64,000 bases of DNA from Chitinophagaceae bacterium UBA1946. GTDB taxonomy: Bacteria > Bacteroidota > Bacteroidia > Chitinophagales > Chitinophagaceae. The notes under the pieces were generated by a model. It was not told where the DNA came from and made no database searches. It was given only the letters and a program-made list of their open reading frames with translations. The stretch covers positions 1-64,000 of the forward strand of contig DDEU01000002.1 in NCBI GenBank assembly GCA_002336815.1, read 5' to 3'. Positions 1 to 8,925 of this stretch are shown here, in pieces; position 1 is the first letter of the stretch, and every line of letters starts with the position of its first letter. The position numbers were made by a program, and so were the translations under genes.

Positions 1-1042
1 TAAGCATGGTAAAGATGAATGCCTGTAAAAAAGCCACCAGCACCTCGATAAAATAAATAAATATGGTAAATGCCAGTGATACGGGAGAAACACCCCAGCC
101 TGCACCTACCGCCATTTTCTCAGCAAAAATGAAGATCATGGATATAAGGCAGATGATAATGATGTGCCCGGCCACCATATTGGCAAAAAGACGTATGATC
201 AAGGCAAAAGGCTTGATGAACACACTCAGGAATTCCACCGGAACCAGGATGAATTTTACACCCAATGGCACACCCGGCGGATTGAAGATATGCCCCCAGT
301 AATGACTGTTGGAACTAAACATGATCACCACAAAAGAAATAAGACCCAATACCGCAGTAAAGGCAATATTGCCGGTTACATTGGCCGTGCCGGGGATCAG
401 CCCGAAAATATTATTAATGAGGATAAAGAAAAATACCGTTAACAGGTAAGGAAGGTATTTATTTACCTTGTGGCCCAGGTTAGGTTTTGCTACTTCATCC
501 CGTACAAAAGTAACCAGTACTTCCACCAGGTTTTGTTTGCCCTTAGGTGCTGATGTTACACCATGTCCCTTGCTGTAGGATTTCGCCACACTCATCATGA
601 TCCAAACGAGCAGGGCCAGCGCCAGTATCATCTGCACCACGTTACGGGTAAGAGAAAAATCATACACTTTTGATCCGTCCACCGCTTCTACCTTTCCTTC
701 AGCATTTAATTTATATCCATCTACTTCAGCATGTCCATGCTCAAATTTCGATGACATGAAAACAGAAAATCCTTTTTGTGGAGCGTATAAAATTACAGGC
801 AATGGAATGGAAACAGGATGCTTTTGACCATCACTGCCTTCGTATTCAAGAAAATGAAACTCGTGTGCATCCATAATATGGCCAAAGATCACTTCCTTGG
901 CATTAAAGCCTTCCTTTTTTGCGGGCTCATGTCCTTCCTGGGCGGGATGCCCCCCGTGCTGCGCCTTTACTACATACGACGAAAACAGGAATATTATGCT
1001 GAAAGTCGCTGCCAGTAAAGTTTTGATGCCTTTTGCAAACAT
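1..1042 (-). CDS. atpB: ATP synthase F0 subunit a (3' end outside window)
   Basis: Encodes subunit a of the F1Fo ATP synthase, the membrane stator that forms the proton half-channels against the c-ring. Translation from the ATG at 1042 gives an N-terminal signal-like segment (MFAKGIKTLL..), a His/Gly/Glu-rich extramembrane stretch of about 120 residues typical of Bacteroidota subunit a, then several membrane helices. The family's conserved helix is visible as FALIIRLFANMVAGH, with the essential Arg in IIRLFAN, followed by the C-terminal helix EVLVAFLQAFIFTML. About 347 codons are present and the frame is open at base 1, so the last residues and stop are missing. It should be the first gene of an atp operon running left out of the window; a promoter lies just upstream. 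The identification is secure. Confidence 0.95.
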   Translation of the reverse strand, partial: MFAKGIKTLLAATFSIIFLFSSYVVKAQHGGHPAQEGHEPAKKEGFNAKEVIFGHIMDAHEFHFLEYEGSDGQKHPVSIPLPVILYAPQKGFSVFMSSKFEHGHAEVDGYKLNAEGKVEAVDGSKVYDFSLTRNVVQMILALALLVWIMMSVAKSYSKGHGVTSAPKGKQNLVEVLVTFVRDEVAKPNLGHKVNKYLPYLLTVFFFILINNIFGLIPGTANVTGNIAFTAVLGLISFVVIMFSSNSHYWGHIFNPPGVPLGVKFILVPVEFLSVFIKPFALIIRLFANMVAGHIIIICLISMIFIFAEKMAVGAGWGVSPVSLAFTIFIYFIEVLVAFLQAFIFTML

Positions 1043-1062
1043 AGTCTGTCTGAAATTTGGCG

Positions 1063-1093
1063 CAAAGATAGGGGTTAGCTGCTAATTGTTAAA
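1063..1093 (-). promoter_or_regulatory. Promoter of atpB, Bacteroidota type
   Basis: On the minus strand a perfect -7 element TATCTTTG (1063-1070) is preceded, after 19 bp, by TTTA (1090-1093), one mismatch from the TTTG -33 element. The spacing matches the known Bacteroidota sigma factor consensus TTTG-N19-TAnnTTTG. It lies about 20 nt before the atpB start and probably marks the first promoter of the ATP synthase operon. Confidence 0.65.
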
Positions 1094-1189
1094 GAGAAGT
1101 AGAGAGAATTTGTTGGAAGAATTAGTCCAGTCAACATTTGTTTTGAAAACGCCACACTAATTTCTCCCTTAAGGCCATGAAAAGGAATT

Positions 1190-2980
1190 TTAGCCAGTTG
1201 CCACCTCTTTTTCAAACTGCATTTTGTGTAACTGGTAGTAAAAACCCTGCTTTTTGATCAATTCCTCATGATTGCCCGTTTCTTTGATCTCTCCTTTTTC
1301 GAGTACCAGTATCTGGTTGGCCTTGCGGATAGTTGAAAGGCGATGGGCAATTACAATGGAAGTTCTGCCGGCAATCAGTTTTTCGATGGCATGCTGTATC
1401 AGTTGCTCGCTTTCTGTATCTACGGAAGAAGTGGCCTCATCCAGTATCAGGATAGCCGGATCGTATAAAATCGCCCGGACAAAGCTTAACAACTGCCGTT
1501 GGCCCAATGACAGGGTTGCACCTCTTTCCATCACATTGTAATCATAACCACCGGGCAGTTGCATAATAAAATCATGTATCCCGATAAGTTTAGCAGCTTC
1601 TACTACCTGTTCCCGCTTTATATCCGGGTTGCGGAGCGTAACATTATCGTACACTGAAGCACTGAATAAAAAAACATCCTGCAGTACCACTGCGATCTTA
1701 CTGCGTAAATAATCCAGCCTGAATGATTCAATGTCGGTATCATCAATTTTGATGCTCCCCTTCTGGATATGATAAAGGCGGTTGAGCAGGCTGATCACCG
1801 ATGTTTTACCACTGCCTGTATGACCAACGATCGCCATGGTATCTCCCGGCCGTATATTGAAAGAGATATCTTTCAACACATAATTTTCACCTGTATAGGC
1901 AAACCATACGTGCTGAAAACTAATGGCTCCTTTCAGGTTAACAGGCGCATATTCGCCATGGCTACTTGCGCTGTCGTCAATATCCAGTACTTTAAAAACC
2001 CGTTCGCTGGCGATCATGCCCATTTGCAGCACATTGAATTTATCAGCGATCATCCGGAGTGGGCGGAACAGTAAATTAAGGCAGAGAATAAAAGAAGTGA
2101 TGATGCCGGCCGTATGCTCACTCCCCTGCCCGCCTGCCCGCCAAACCAGCAGCCCGGTTGAAACGGCAAGGATCAGCTCAACTGCAGGAAAAAAAACTGA
2201 GTAGGCAAAGATGGATTTTACATTGGCATTGCGGTGCTCCTTATTAATGTTGTTGAACTTTTTAAATTCTCTTTCTTCTGCAGCAAAGGTTTGTACGATG
2301 GCCATCCCGGTGATATGCTCCTGTACAAATGCGTTCAGTTGCGCCACCGCATTGCGTACACGGATGAAAGATTTGTTTACGCTTTCTTTAAAATACCAGG
2401 TGGCGATGATGAGTGCCGGGAATGGAGCCAGGCAAATGAGCGTTAATTTCCAGTCTACGATAAACATGTATGTCAATACCGCTACGATCGATAGCAGGTC
2501 TGCAATAATCGGAATGAGCCCGTCGCTGAAGATATCATTGATCGATTCAATATCGTTGATGGTACGGGTTGTTAAGGTACCAATGGGCGTTTTATCGTAC
2601 TGCGCCAGGTTTAGGTTGATCACTTTTTTGTAGGTAGTAACCCGGAGGTCTTTTACCACATTTTGCCCCAGTGAAGCAGTAAAGAATGTAAATACAAAGC
2701 GGCAAATAGTTTCCAACAGCAGCAATAAAAGTTGAATAACAGTGATGCCAACGATCACTGCGGCAGCTCCATGCATGAACCATATATCCGGGGAATTTTT
2801 TTGCAATCCGCCGGTGATGGTCATTTGTATCAGCCAGGGTCTTACCGGAGAAATAACCGCCAGGAAAACCGCCAGGAAAATGGAGTAATAAAATTTGTTC
2901 TTATAGGGCGCTGCAAAATGAAAAACCCTGCGAAGTAATGAAAAGTCGAATATTTTTTTATTCTTTACCGGCATGCTCAT
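1190..2980 (-). CDS. ABC exporter, fused membrane and ATPase domains (MsbA/LmrA type)
   Basis: A 596-residue half-transporter that would dimerise and use ATP to export lipid or hydrophobic compounds across the inner membrane. Residues ~20-320 form the six-helix exporter membrane domain. Residues ~345-590 are the nucleotide-binding domain: Walker A GHTGSGKTS near residue 383, signature LSLGQRQL near 490, Walker B ILILDEATSSVDT near 507, and the H-loop IAHRLST. The signature is LSLGQ rather than LSGGQ, a change seen in one subfamily of these exporters. Two ATGs, at 2980 and 2974, are possible starts; the -7 element ends only 4 nt before the first. It is a single gene, not in an obvious operon. 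The substrate cannot be deduced from sequence. Confidence 0.9.
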   Translation of the reverse strand: MSMPVKNKKIFDFSLLRRVFHFAAPYKNKFYYSIFLAVFLAVISPVRPWLIQMTITGGLQKNSPDIWFMHGAAAVIVGITVIQLLLLLLETICRFVFTFFTASLGQNVVKDLRVTTYKKVINLNLAQYDKTPIGTLTTRTINDIESINDIFSDGLIPIIADLLSIVAVLTYMFIVDWKLTLICLAPFPALIIATWYFKESVNKSFIRVRNAVAQLNAFVQEHITGMAIVQTFAAEEREFKKFNNINKEHRNANVKSIFAYSVFFPAVELILAVSTGLLVWRAGGQGSEHTAGIITSFILCLNLLFRPLRMIADKFNVLQMGMIASERVFKVLDIDDSASSHGEYAPVNLKGAISFQHVWFAYTGENYVLKDISFNIRPGDTMAIVGHTGSGKTSVISLLNRLYHIQKGSIKIDDTDIESFRLDYLRSKIAVVLQDVFLFSASVYDNVTLRNPDIKREQVVEAAKLIGIHDFIMQLPGGYDYNVMERGATLSLGQRQLLSFVRAILYDPAILILDEATSSVDTESEQLIQHAIEKLIAGRTSIVIAHRLSTIRKANQILVLEKGEIKETGNHEELIKKQGFYYQLHKMQFEKEVATG

Positions 2981-2984
2981 GCGG

Positions 2985-2992
2985 CAAAGTTA
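2985..2992 (-). promoter_or_regulatory. -7 element of the ABC exporter gene
   Basis: TAACTTTG on the minus strand is a perfect TAnnTTTG match lying 4 nt before the ATG at 2980. If it is used, transcription starts at or next to the start codon and the mRNA is almost leaderless. Confidence 0.5.
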
Positions 2993-3093
2993 ACGGGAAT
3001 CGGCAAGCAGAAAACAGTAAATGCTCAGTAGCAACTACCTTCAGCCATTGGTACCTTCTGCTTTACGAAAGGTTTTTGGGCAAAGTGATCTGC

Positions 3094-5304
3094 CTATTCG
3101 CTTTCCAGCTTTTTATTGTAAGCTTTTATGAAAATAGCGCCAAGATTTTTGTAGGGTGGTACATAATCATCCCAGCTTTCCCGCATGCTTCTATTGGGAT
3201 CGCCGTAAAACAATTTGGTAAGATTCGCCCACATATCTTTCCAAACAATGGGTTTTCCTGCAGCCAGTGTTTGATTGATGTAATTGATGATGGGGCGGTT
3301 GATATCTCCTTTCCCGATCTCTTTGGTAGATACAATGTGCGCATCCGGACTAATGTCCAGTATCTCACTTAAGTTTTTATATCCACCGCAGGATCCGAGC
3401 AGTATGATCTTTGCATCGCCGGGCATACGGGCAATGGTGCCGGGCAACCAATAACTATGACCACGGTGTACAACGATGGATGGGTTAAGTTCCATTTTAC
3501 TCAGGTAACTATTCAGGTGTTTCTGTGCGGTATCATCTAAATTCTGATCACTGTCTAACGGAAGGTTGGCATAGATCCACACTGGTTTTCCCTTGATGGA
3601 TTTTATTTCTACCCACTCCTTCTGCCTGGTGATTTTCCACTCCTTGCTGCTGAAAGAATTGATAAAGCCCGGAAATATTTTTTTGCCATCTTCATCACCA
3701 TAAAAAAATACCTGCTGTATCACCCTTCCGTTTTCATCGGCCAGGTATTTGTAATCCAGCGAATAAATGGAAGGTATTCCCAGTTGACTGGTAAGGTCAA
3801 TGCTGTTGTCATTGAATGAAAGAAATATCTGTTTCAGCAATCCATAAATGATTCTGCCTTTGTTGTTGTTGTCTTCAATACTGCGCTGTTCATTGGCACT
3901 TACATTCTCAAGCATGTTTTTTAACAACTCGGGATTGTTGATGCTGCTGTAACTATCCGCCACATCCACGGCATCTTCCAGGTTGGTTTTTTCATCCAGG
4001 TTTGATACAAACGCTTTCATCAATGTGGTGGCATTGTCGTGCGGCATCATTTTCAGCAGTGTGTCCAACTGGTTGTAGTTGGCGGCCATCTTGATGAACT
4101 TCTTAAAAAAATCCATCTTCACATTCATGAGCAACTTATCGGTACGGGGCTGGTTGCCCAGCAATTGTACCAACCTGCTAAAACTATGTTTGTAGCTGGA
4201 AGTGTAAATATCATTTTCGCCCATCACGATCATAAAATATAGTTCCTCTGCTGTTAAAGGCTGGATCGCCTTCATTCGTATGGCAAGATTGTTCTGATCA
4301 TGGAGTTCATTGATGGGAGTAATAAAATGACGCAACGCTTTGCGTTGCAACATATCCCTTAAGCCATTGGTACCAAACATGGCAATGGGGGTATCTTTTT
4401 TTACAAGGCGTTCGTAGTAAGCGATCTCAGTTTTAACCAACAATTTGTAATAAGCTACGGTATCCATACCACCTTCTCCATCACCGATAATTTTTTTGAT
4501 GCTGTCTATAAACTGGCGGCCGGCCAGTATATCATCCAAAAAAGGATAATACAATAATGCGCTGGCAGTATGGCCCAGTTTTGCCACCGTTTTCACCATC
4601 GGATCGTTATTTCTCCGGATCAGTTTACCTTCGGGAGAACTGGAGGAAGATGCGTAATCGTAGAGTTGTTTGGGATCATTCTTACAGGCGATCACTACCA
4701 GGCTGTCTGCAAAAGGCTCATTGATGTACGGCCGGATGGTAGTAAGAATTTTAGAGGGATTTTTGCTGACGTATTTCAGGTACAGCATTTTCTGGCTTTC
4801 CTGGTAACCGGGATTTCTGTTGAATATTTCTGCATTTACCACACCCACTTCGTAAGGCACTTCCTCAATGAGCGGCGCCATGCTCTGGCTGTCGATATTC
4901 AACTTCAATATCTTTTCAAAGTTGTCTACCAGTAAAGGCGCAAGCGCAGGGTTTAACCGTTTCGCTTTCCAGCTAACCCTGAATGAACGGAGCAGTTCTT
5001 CCACAAAATTCAACTGGCGTATTTTATCGTTGTTGGAAGGTATCCGGTCACTCGATTCTATAAAACAACATATTTCGGTGATACGCCTTGTGAGTGCATC
5101 GGTTACCTGCAGGTTGATCTCTTCGTTCTTACTCACTCTTACCACGCTGTCTGCTTTGCCATCAGCCTTATCACATTTTGTAAATTCTTCTTTTACCCTG
5201 TCGTGAAATCGAACCCGTTGAAACGGTATCGTCACTTTATCGCACTGGGCAGATACATGCAGGCTGCTGACAACAAAAACCAAGTACGTAAAAACTTTCT
5301 TCAT
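3094..5304 (-). CDS. Secreted protein of unknown function with a caspase-like His/Cys motif pair
   Basis: I do not recognise a characterised family. The ATG at 5304 gives 736 residues starting with a clear signal peptide (MKKVFTYLVFVVSSLHVSAQ), so the protein should leave the cytoplasm; an upstream in-frame start at 5391 would add 29 residues that spoil the signal peptide. Residues ~30-560 look helical with no recognised motif. Near the C-terminus two hydrophobic strands end in candidate catalytic residues: IVVHRGHS (His613, DNA 3466-3468) and IILLGSCGG (Cys639, DNA 3388-3390). Hydrophobic strand plus HG-type His, then hydrophobic strand plus SC or AC, is the layout of clan CD (caspase/gingipain/CHAT) peptidases. 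The spacing of 26 residues is shorter than usual, so this is inference. The gene is divergent from the PhoB-like regulator and has its own -7 element. Confidence 0.7.
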   Translation of the reverse strand: MKKVFTYLVFVVSSLHVSAQCDKVTIPFQRVRFHDRVKEEFTKCDKADGKADSVVRVSKNEEINLQVTDALTRRITEICCFIESSDRIPSNNDKIRQLNFVEELLRSFRVSWKAKRLNPALAPLLVDNFEKILKLNIDSQSMAPLIEEVPYEVGVVNAEIFNRNPGYQESQKMLYLKYVSKNPSKILTTIRPYINEPFADSLVVIACKNDPKQLYDYASSSSSPEGKLIRRNNDPMVKTVAKLGHTASALLYYPFLDDILAGRQFIDSIKKIIGDGEGGMDTVAYYKLLVKTEIAYYERLVKKDTPIAMFGTNGLRDMLQRKALRHFITPINELHDQNNLAIRMKAIQPLTAEELYFMIVMGENDIYTSSYKHSFSRLVQLLGNQPRTDKLLMNVKMDFFKKFIKMAANYNQLDTLLKMMPHDNATTLMKAFVSNLDEKTNLEDAVDVADSYSSINNPELLKNMLENVSANEQRSIEDNNNKGRIIYGLLKQIFLSFNDNSIDLTSQLGIPSIYSLDYKYLADENGRVIQQVFFYGDEDGKKIFPGFINSFSSKEWKITRQKEWVEIKSIKGKPVWIYANLPLDSDQNLDDTAQKHLNSYLSKMELNPSIVVHRGHSYWLPGTIARMPGDAKIILLGSCGGYKNLSEILDISPDAHIVSTKEIGKGDINRPIINYINQTLAAGKPIVWKDMWANLTKLFYGDPNRSMRESWDDYVPPYKNLGAIFIKAYNKKLESE

Positions 5305-5328
5305 GTAATATTTTGAGGTTACGATCTG

Positions 5329-5336
5329 CAAATTTA
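5329..5336 (-). promoter_or_regulatory. -7 element of the secreted His/Cys protein gene
   Basis: TAAATTTG on the minus strand is a perfect TAnnTTTG match 24 nt before the ATG at 5304. It supports that start over the upstream one at 5391, which would lie outside the transcript. No good TTTG -33 element is seen at 19-21 bp. Confidence 0.5.
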
Positions 5337-5397
5337 AGCGAAGCCTTTCAAATGCCGCTATATGAGTATTTACAGGCGCTGATGATAACAAAACAGG

Positions 5398-5419
5398 TTA
5401 ACAATTTCATAATATGGTA
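5398..5419 (+). promoter_or_regulatory. Possible two-unit Pho-box-like site upstream of the PhoB-like gene
   Basis: Two adjacent 11-bp units, TTAACAATTTC and ATAATATGGTA, each match 7 of 8 core positions of units in the six-unit array at 14867-14932. They lie upstream of the -7 element of the response-regulator gene, where autoregulation would act. With only two units in AT-rich DNA, chance similarity is possible. Confidence 0.35.
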
Positions 5420-5457
5420 ATCAGGTAACAACTGTTATTTGAATTAATATGAAAGAC

Positions 5458-5465
5458 TACTTTTG
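5458..5465 (+). promoter_or_regulatory. -7 element of the PhoB-like response regulator gene
   Basis: TACTTTTG is a perfect TAnnTTTG match 15 nt before the ATG at 5481. A TTTG lies 16 bp upstream (5438-5441), shorter than the usual 19 bp, as could occur at an activator-dependent promoter. Confidence 0.5.
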
Positions 5466-5480
5466 CTCAGCAAATTATGT

Positions 5481-6164
5481 ATGAGTAATGTTAAAAAAAT
5501 TCTAATCGCTGATGATGAGCCGGATATCCTGGAGATCATCCAGTTTAACCTGCAAAGCGAAGGCTACGAAGTTTTTACAGCTAAAAATGGAGATGAGGCA
5601 ATAGAAGCTGCCAAAAAATACAACCCGGGGCTTATCATATTGGATATTATGATGCCTGGCAAAAATGGCATTGAGGTTTGTAATATCCTGCGCCTGCAAC
5701 CTGTTTTTAAAGATACACTGATCATTTTCCTTTCTGCCCTGAGTGACGAAAGCACAGAAGTTCGGGGGTTGGAAACCGGCGCAGATGATTATTTAACCAA
5801 ACCCATCAGTCCAAAGATCCTGGTAAGCAAAGTAAATTCTCTTTTCAGAAGGGTTACCAGCAGCAAAGAATCGCTGGGTATGATCAGAATCGGCGACCTG
5901 GTAATTGACAGGGAAAAATACATCATTACTTACCAGGGAACCGACATCATCCTTGCCAGGAAAGAATTTGAATTGCTGGCCCTGCTCGCCTCCAAACCAA
6001 ATAAAGTTTTTTTACGCAACGAAATACTCAACCAGGTATGGGGCACCGAGGTGATCGTGGGTGACCGTACCATTGATGTACATATCCGCAAGATCAGGCA
6101 AAAACTTAACCTTGACTGCATCACCACCGTCAAAGGTGTAGGATACAAATTTGATCTCCAGTAA
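5481..6164 (+). CDS. OmpR/PhoB-family response regulator
   Basis: A 227-residue DNA-binding response regulator, partner of the histidine kinase encoded next. The receiver domain occupies residues ~6-120, with acidic pocket D11/D12, phosphorylation site D55 in IILDIMMPGKNG, and conserved K107 in DYLTKP. The C-terminal winged helix (residues ~130-227) ends with the family's VKGVGYKF turn. An upstream TTG at 5463 is in frame, but the ATG at 5481 begins right before the receiver strand and follows the -7 element by 15 nt. The order regulator then membrane kinase, and overall similarity, fit PhoB of PhoB/PhoR; a PhoU-like/PiT pair and a Pho-box-like array are in the same window. Other OmpR-family roles cannot be excluded. 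Confidence 0.88.
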   Translation: MSNVKKILIADDEPDILEIIQFNLQSEGYEVFTAKNGDEAIEAAKKYNPGLIILDIMMPGKNGIEVCNILRLQPVFKDTLIIFLSALSDESTEVRGLETGADDYLTKPISPKILVSKVNSLFRRVTSSKESLGMIRIGDLVIDREKYIITYQGTDIILARKEFELLALLASKPNKVFLRNEILNQVWGTEVIVGDRTIDVHIRKIRQKLNLDCITTVKGVGYKFDLQ

Positions 6165-6201
6165 ACATAGTCTGCCGTTGCAGTTTGCGTGTTTAATTAA
6201 A

Positions 6202-6209
6202 TACCTTTG
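6202..6209 (+). promoter_or_regulatory. -7 element between response regulator and kinase genes
   Basis: TACCTTTG, a perfect TAnnTTTG match in the 76-nt gap between the two genes, lies 31 nt before the kinase ATG. The kinase could have its own promoter in addition to read-through from the regulator gene. Confidence 0.45.
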
Positions 6210-6240
6210 CGTTCAGATCAACATCTGTGGTTAACAGCTT

Positions 6241-7290
6241 ATGTTCTCAGCAAAAAATCTTTCTCCCAATCAACTCTCTGCAAGCACTGCTGTTATCATT
6301 GCTTTGCCTATCAGCATCGGCATCTATTTTTTTAAACCGGAATGGTGGATAGCCATTGTTTCATTCGCCGTTATTGCAGCCGGCGCCTACGGGCTCATCC
6401 TCTTTATGGTGCAGCAGTTTGTTTATCGTAAAATAAAACTCATCTATAAACTCATCTATCAAACCAAGGCCAGCAAGCGGGAAGAGTTTTACTATAAAAA
6501 TATTTTGCCTCAAAAAAGTATTGACGAAGTAAGAGAAGATGTGGAAGAATGGGCAGAACAGAAAAAAGCAGAAATAGAGGTATTGCAGCAAAACGAAGCT
6601 TACCGGAAAGAGTTTTTGCAAAACCTGTCGCATGAATTAAAAACGCCCATATTTGCCATACAGGGTTATGTACACACGTTACTGGGCGGTGCTTTGGAAA
6701 ATGTAAACGTTAACCGGAAATTCCTCAACAGTACTTCCCGTAATATCGACCGGCTGGTAAATTTGGTAGATGATCTTGATGAGATATCAAAACTTGAAAG
6801 TGGGCAGCAACTCCTGTACAAAGAGAATTTTGTGATACAGGATCTTGTAAAGGATGTATTTGAAACACTGTCGCTAAAGGCAGATGAAAAGCAGCTAAGG
6901 ATGGCCGTTAAAAAGGGTTGTGAACTGCCACTGGTTGTATATGCCGATAAAGAAAAGATAAGACAGGTATTCATTAACCTGGTTGACAACGCCATTAAAT
7001 ACGGCAAACAAAATGGCATCATTGAAGCCAGTATTTATAAGATTGAAGGGAAAAAGATATTGATCGAAATCAGTGATGATGGGCAGGGCATTTCCGAGGA
7101 ACATATCGGAAGGATCTTTGAACGCTTTTACCGTACCGATGCCGCCCGCAGCAGGAAGGTGGGTGGCAGCGGGCTGGGGCTCTCTATCTGCAAGCACATT
7201 ATCGAAGCCCACAATCAAAACATTCACGTTCGCAGCACCATTGATGTAGGCACTACTTTCGGCTTTACACTTGATGGAAAAAGAGATTAA
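6241..7290 (+). CDS. Membrane sensor histidine kinase, PhoR-like
   Basis: A 349-residue sensor kinase. Two adjacent membrane helices lie at residues ~15-33 and ~36-58 with almost no periplasmic loop, so it probably senses through the membrane or a partner, as PhoR does through PstSCAB-PhoU. A short linker leads to the dimerisation domain, with phospho-accepting H131 in LSHELKTPIF. The ATPase domain shows the N-box around N250 (LVDNAIKYG), G1 box DDGQGIS, F box FERFYR and G2 box GSGLGLSICKHI. No PAS or HAMP domain is obvious. Its stop codon overlaps the end of the convergent GT39 gene. The PhoR assignment rests on domain layout, the PhoB-like partner and nearby phosphate genes. Confidence 0.87.
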   Translation: MFSAKNLSPNQLSASTAVIIALPISIGIYFFKPEWWIAIVSFAVIAAGAYGLILFMVQQFVYRKIKLIYKLIYQTKASKREEFYYKNILPQKSIDEVREDVEEWAEQKKAEIEVLQQNEAYRKEFLQNLSHELKTPIFAIQGYVHTLLGGALENVNVNRKFLNSTSRNIDRLVNLVDDLDEISKLESGQQLLYKENFVIQDLVKDVFETLSLKADEKQLRMAVKKGCELPLVVYADKEKIRQVFINLVDNAIKYGKQNGIIEASIYKIEGKKILIEISDDGQGISEEHIGRIFERFYRTDAARSRKVGGSGLGLSICKHIIEAHNQNIHVRSTIDVGTTFGFTLDGKRD

Positions 7291-8831
7291 AAATCTGCCG
7301 GATCAAAATTGTAATGATCCTTTCTGTAGTAATACACATAAAACCTCCTTGCCTCGCCGCCATTCCGATACTGGATCACCGAATCTGTTTTTGAAGGGAG
7401 CCTGTTCTGCAAAACAGCAAACGATTCCTTGTGTACCTGAGAGTTGGATGGAGAAATCACATAGATATCAGTACTATCGGTTACCGGCCCACGCTGTTTG
7501 TTGAGCCAGCGGTACTGGTGAATGTATTCGATAGGTCCGAGTACAATGGTACGGATATGCAAGGGCCTGGCTATATAAAAGTCAATATGAGAAGAAGGGA
7601 ACCATTCGTCACCAAGAATAACGGTTTCGCCTTTATCAGCGGCTGCATGTGTGCTGTGATAAATACTGTCGAAGGTGTTGGAGAATTTTTTCCAGCCGTA
7701 CATATCCAGCGTAAAGTCTCCATCTCCTCTTTTTTCAGTTTCCTTTTTACCCAATGTACCCGGAAAGAAATTCACCACTGCGATACCGGCAATGGCTACA
7801 AAAAGGATCAGGCCGTTTGCAACAACAAAAGCTGCAGGTATGCGGCGTTGCGTTAACGCAGACCGTTGCTTTCCTGAAAAGTATGCTGCTGTAAGCAAAA
7901 TCAGGGAAGCAAAGGCAGGTCCGGTCCAGTGAGGTAACAACTCCTTAAATAAAGAAACAGTACTTGCCAGTATGATCAATGGCAAGCCCACGAGCAAGAG
8001 CACACGCTTATGATGAGGCTTCACAAAAAGGTCACGATGCCAGATCGCCCTTGCTATTAAAAAGAAGACGACCGGATTGCAGTAAAATATTTGTCCGCCA
8101 ACAAACGAAAGAAAGTCTTCAACATTCAATCCGCCTGACGCAACATCCACTCTTTTTCCATGATAGGTAAACGTGATAAAATCATGCTGCACATTCCACA
8201 ACAATACAGGTGTAAAAAGCAGGATGCTGATGGCAGCAGCTGCATAAATGCTCCAGTGCTTTAGCCATTCCCGGTTGTACAGCAGCATATAGAGTCCAAA
8301 CCCAAACCATAAAAAAACAGTGTGAATTTTACAGAGCATCCCGATGCCGGTAACCACACCAAACCAAAGCACATTCCTGGTAGTTTTTTTTGTAAAATAT
8401 TTTGTTTCGGTGATATTGATCAGTAAGAGCAGGGCGCCGCTCCAGCAAACCATTTGAGGAGAATCTGGCAGGATGAATGTGCCTGCCACGATACTGCCAT
8501 AGATGGTAGCCGTGTACAACAGTGCTGCTAAAAAACCGGTATAGCTATTGCGCAACTGTTCACCACATCGATACAGCATCCAGGTGGTAATGGCACTGCA
8601 CCCGATAGCGCCGAGACGTATCGTAAATCCATTGTCAAAATACAGGTTGAAAGTACTGAGCCGAATGAGCCATCCAACCATGGGGGGATGATCAAAATAA
8701 TTCCACTGAAGGGGATCCGCATATAGCCGGTAATACACTTCATCATTGCCCAGCTCAACTGTACCTGCCACCAGCATCCTGGTAACTGTAGCGGTAAGTA
8801 TGAGCAACAAAGTATTACGACGGTAATTCAA
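7287..8831 (-). CDS. GT39-family membrane glycosyltransferase (ArnT/PMT-like)
   Basis: A 514-residue polytopic inner-membrane protein that would transfer a sugar from a polyprenyl-phosphate donor to an acceptor on the periplasmic side. About 11 hydrophobic segments are visible. The first outer loop has the acidic motif ELGNDEVYY followed by NYFDHPPMVGW, matching the catalytic loop of ArnT-type GT39 enzymes. The start is a TTG: no ATG occurs upstream before an in-frame stop, and the next Met would remove the first helix. The PAP2 phosphatase gene lies 94 nt upstream on the same strand, so the two may be co-transcribed. The acceptor (lipid A, protein or glycan) is not visible. Confidence 0.82.
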   Translation of the reverse strand: MNYRRNTLLLILTATVTRMLVAGTVELGNDEVYYRLYADPLQWNYFDHPPMVGWLIRLSTFNLYFDNGFTIRLGAIGCSAITTWMLYRCGEQLRNSYTGFLAALLYTATIYGSIVAGTFILPDSPQMVCWSGALLLLINITETKYFTKKTTRNVLWFGVVTGIGMLCKIHTVFLWFGFGLYMLLYNREWLKHWSIYAAAAISILLFTPVLLWNVQHDFITFTYHGKRVDVASGGLNVEDFLSFVGGQIFYCNPVVFFLIARAIWHRDLFVKPHHKRVLLLVGLPLIILASTVSLFKELLPHWTGPAFASLILLTAAYFSGKQRSALTQRRIPAAFVVANGLILFVAIAGIAVVNFFPGTLGKKETEKRGDGDFTLDMYGWKKFSNTFDSIYHSTHAAADKGETVILGDEWFPSSHIDFYIARPLHIRTIVLGPIEYIHQYRWLNKQRGPVTDSTDIYVISPSNSQVHKESFAVLQNRLPSKTDSVIQYRNGGEARRFYVYYYRKDHYNFDPADF

Positions 8832-8925
8832 ATGATATGTATTGGAGTGTTAGTGATTAGTAAAATCATGCCAAAAAATTGCTGCAATAAAATCAATGGC
8901 TAAAAATAAAATTAAAATAGCGTAG

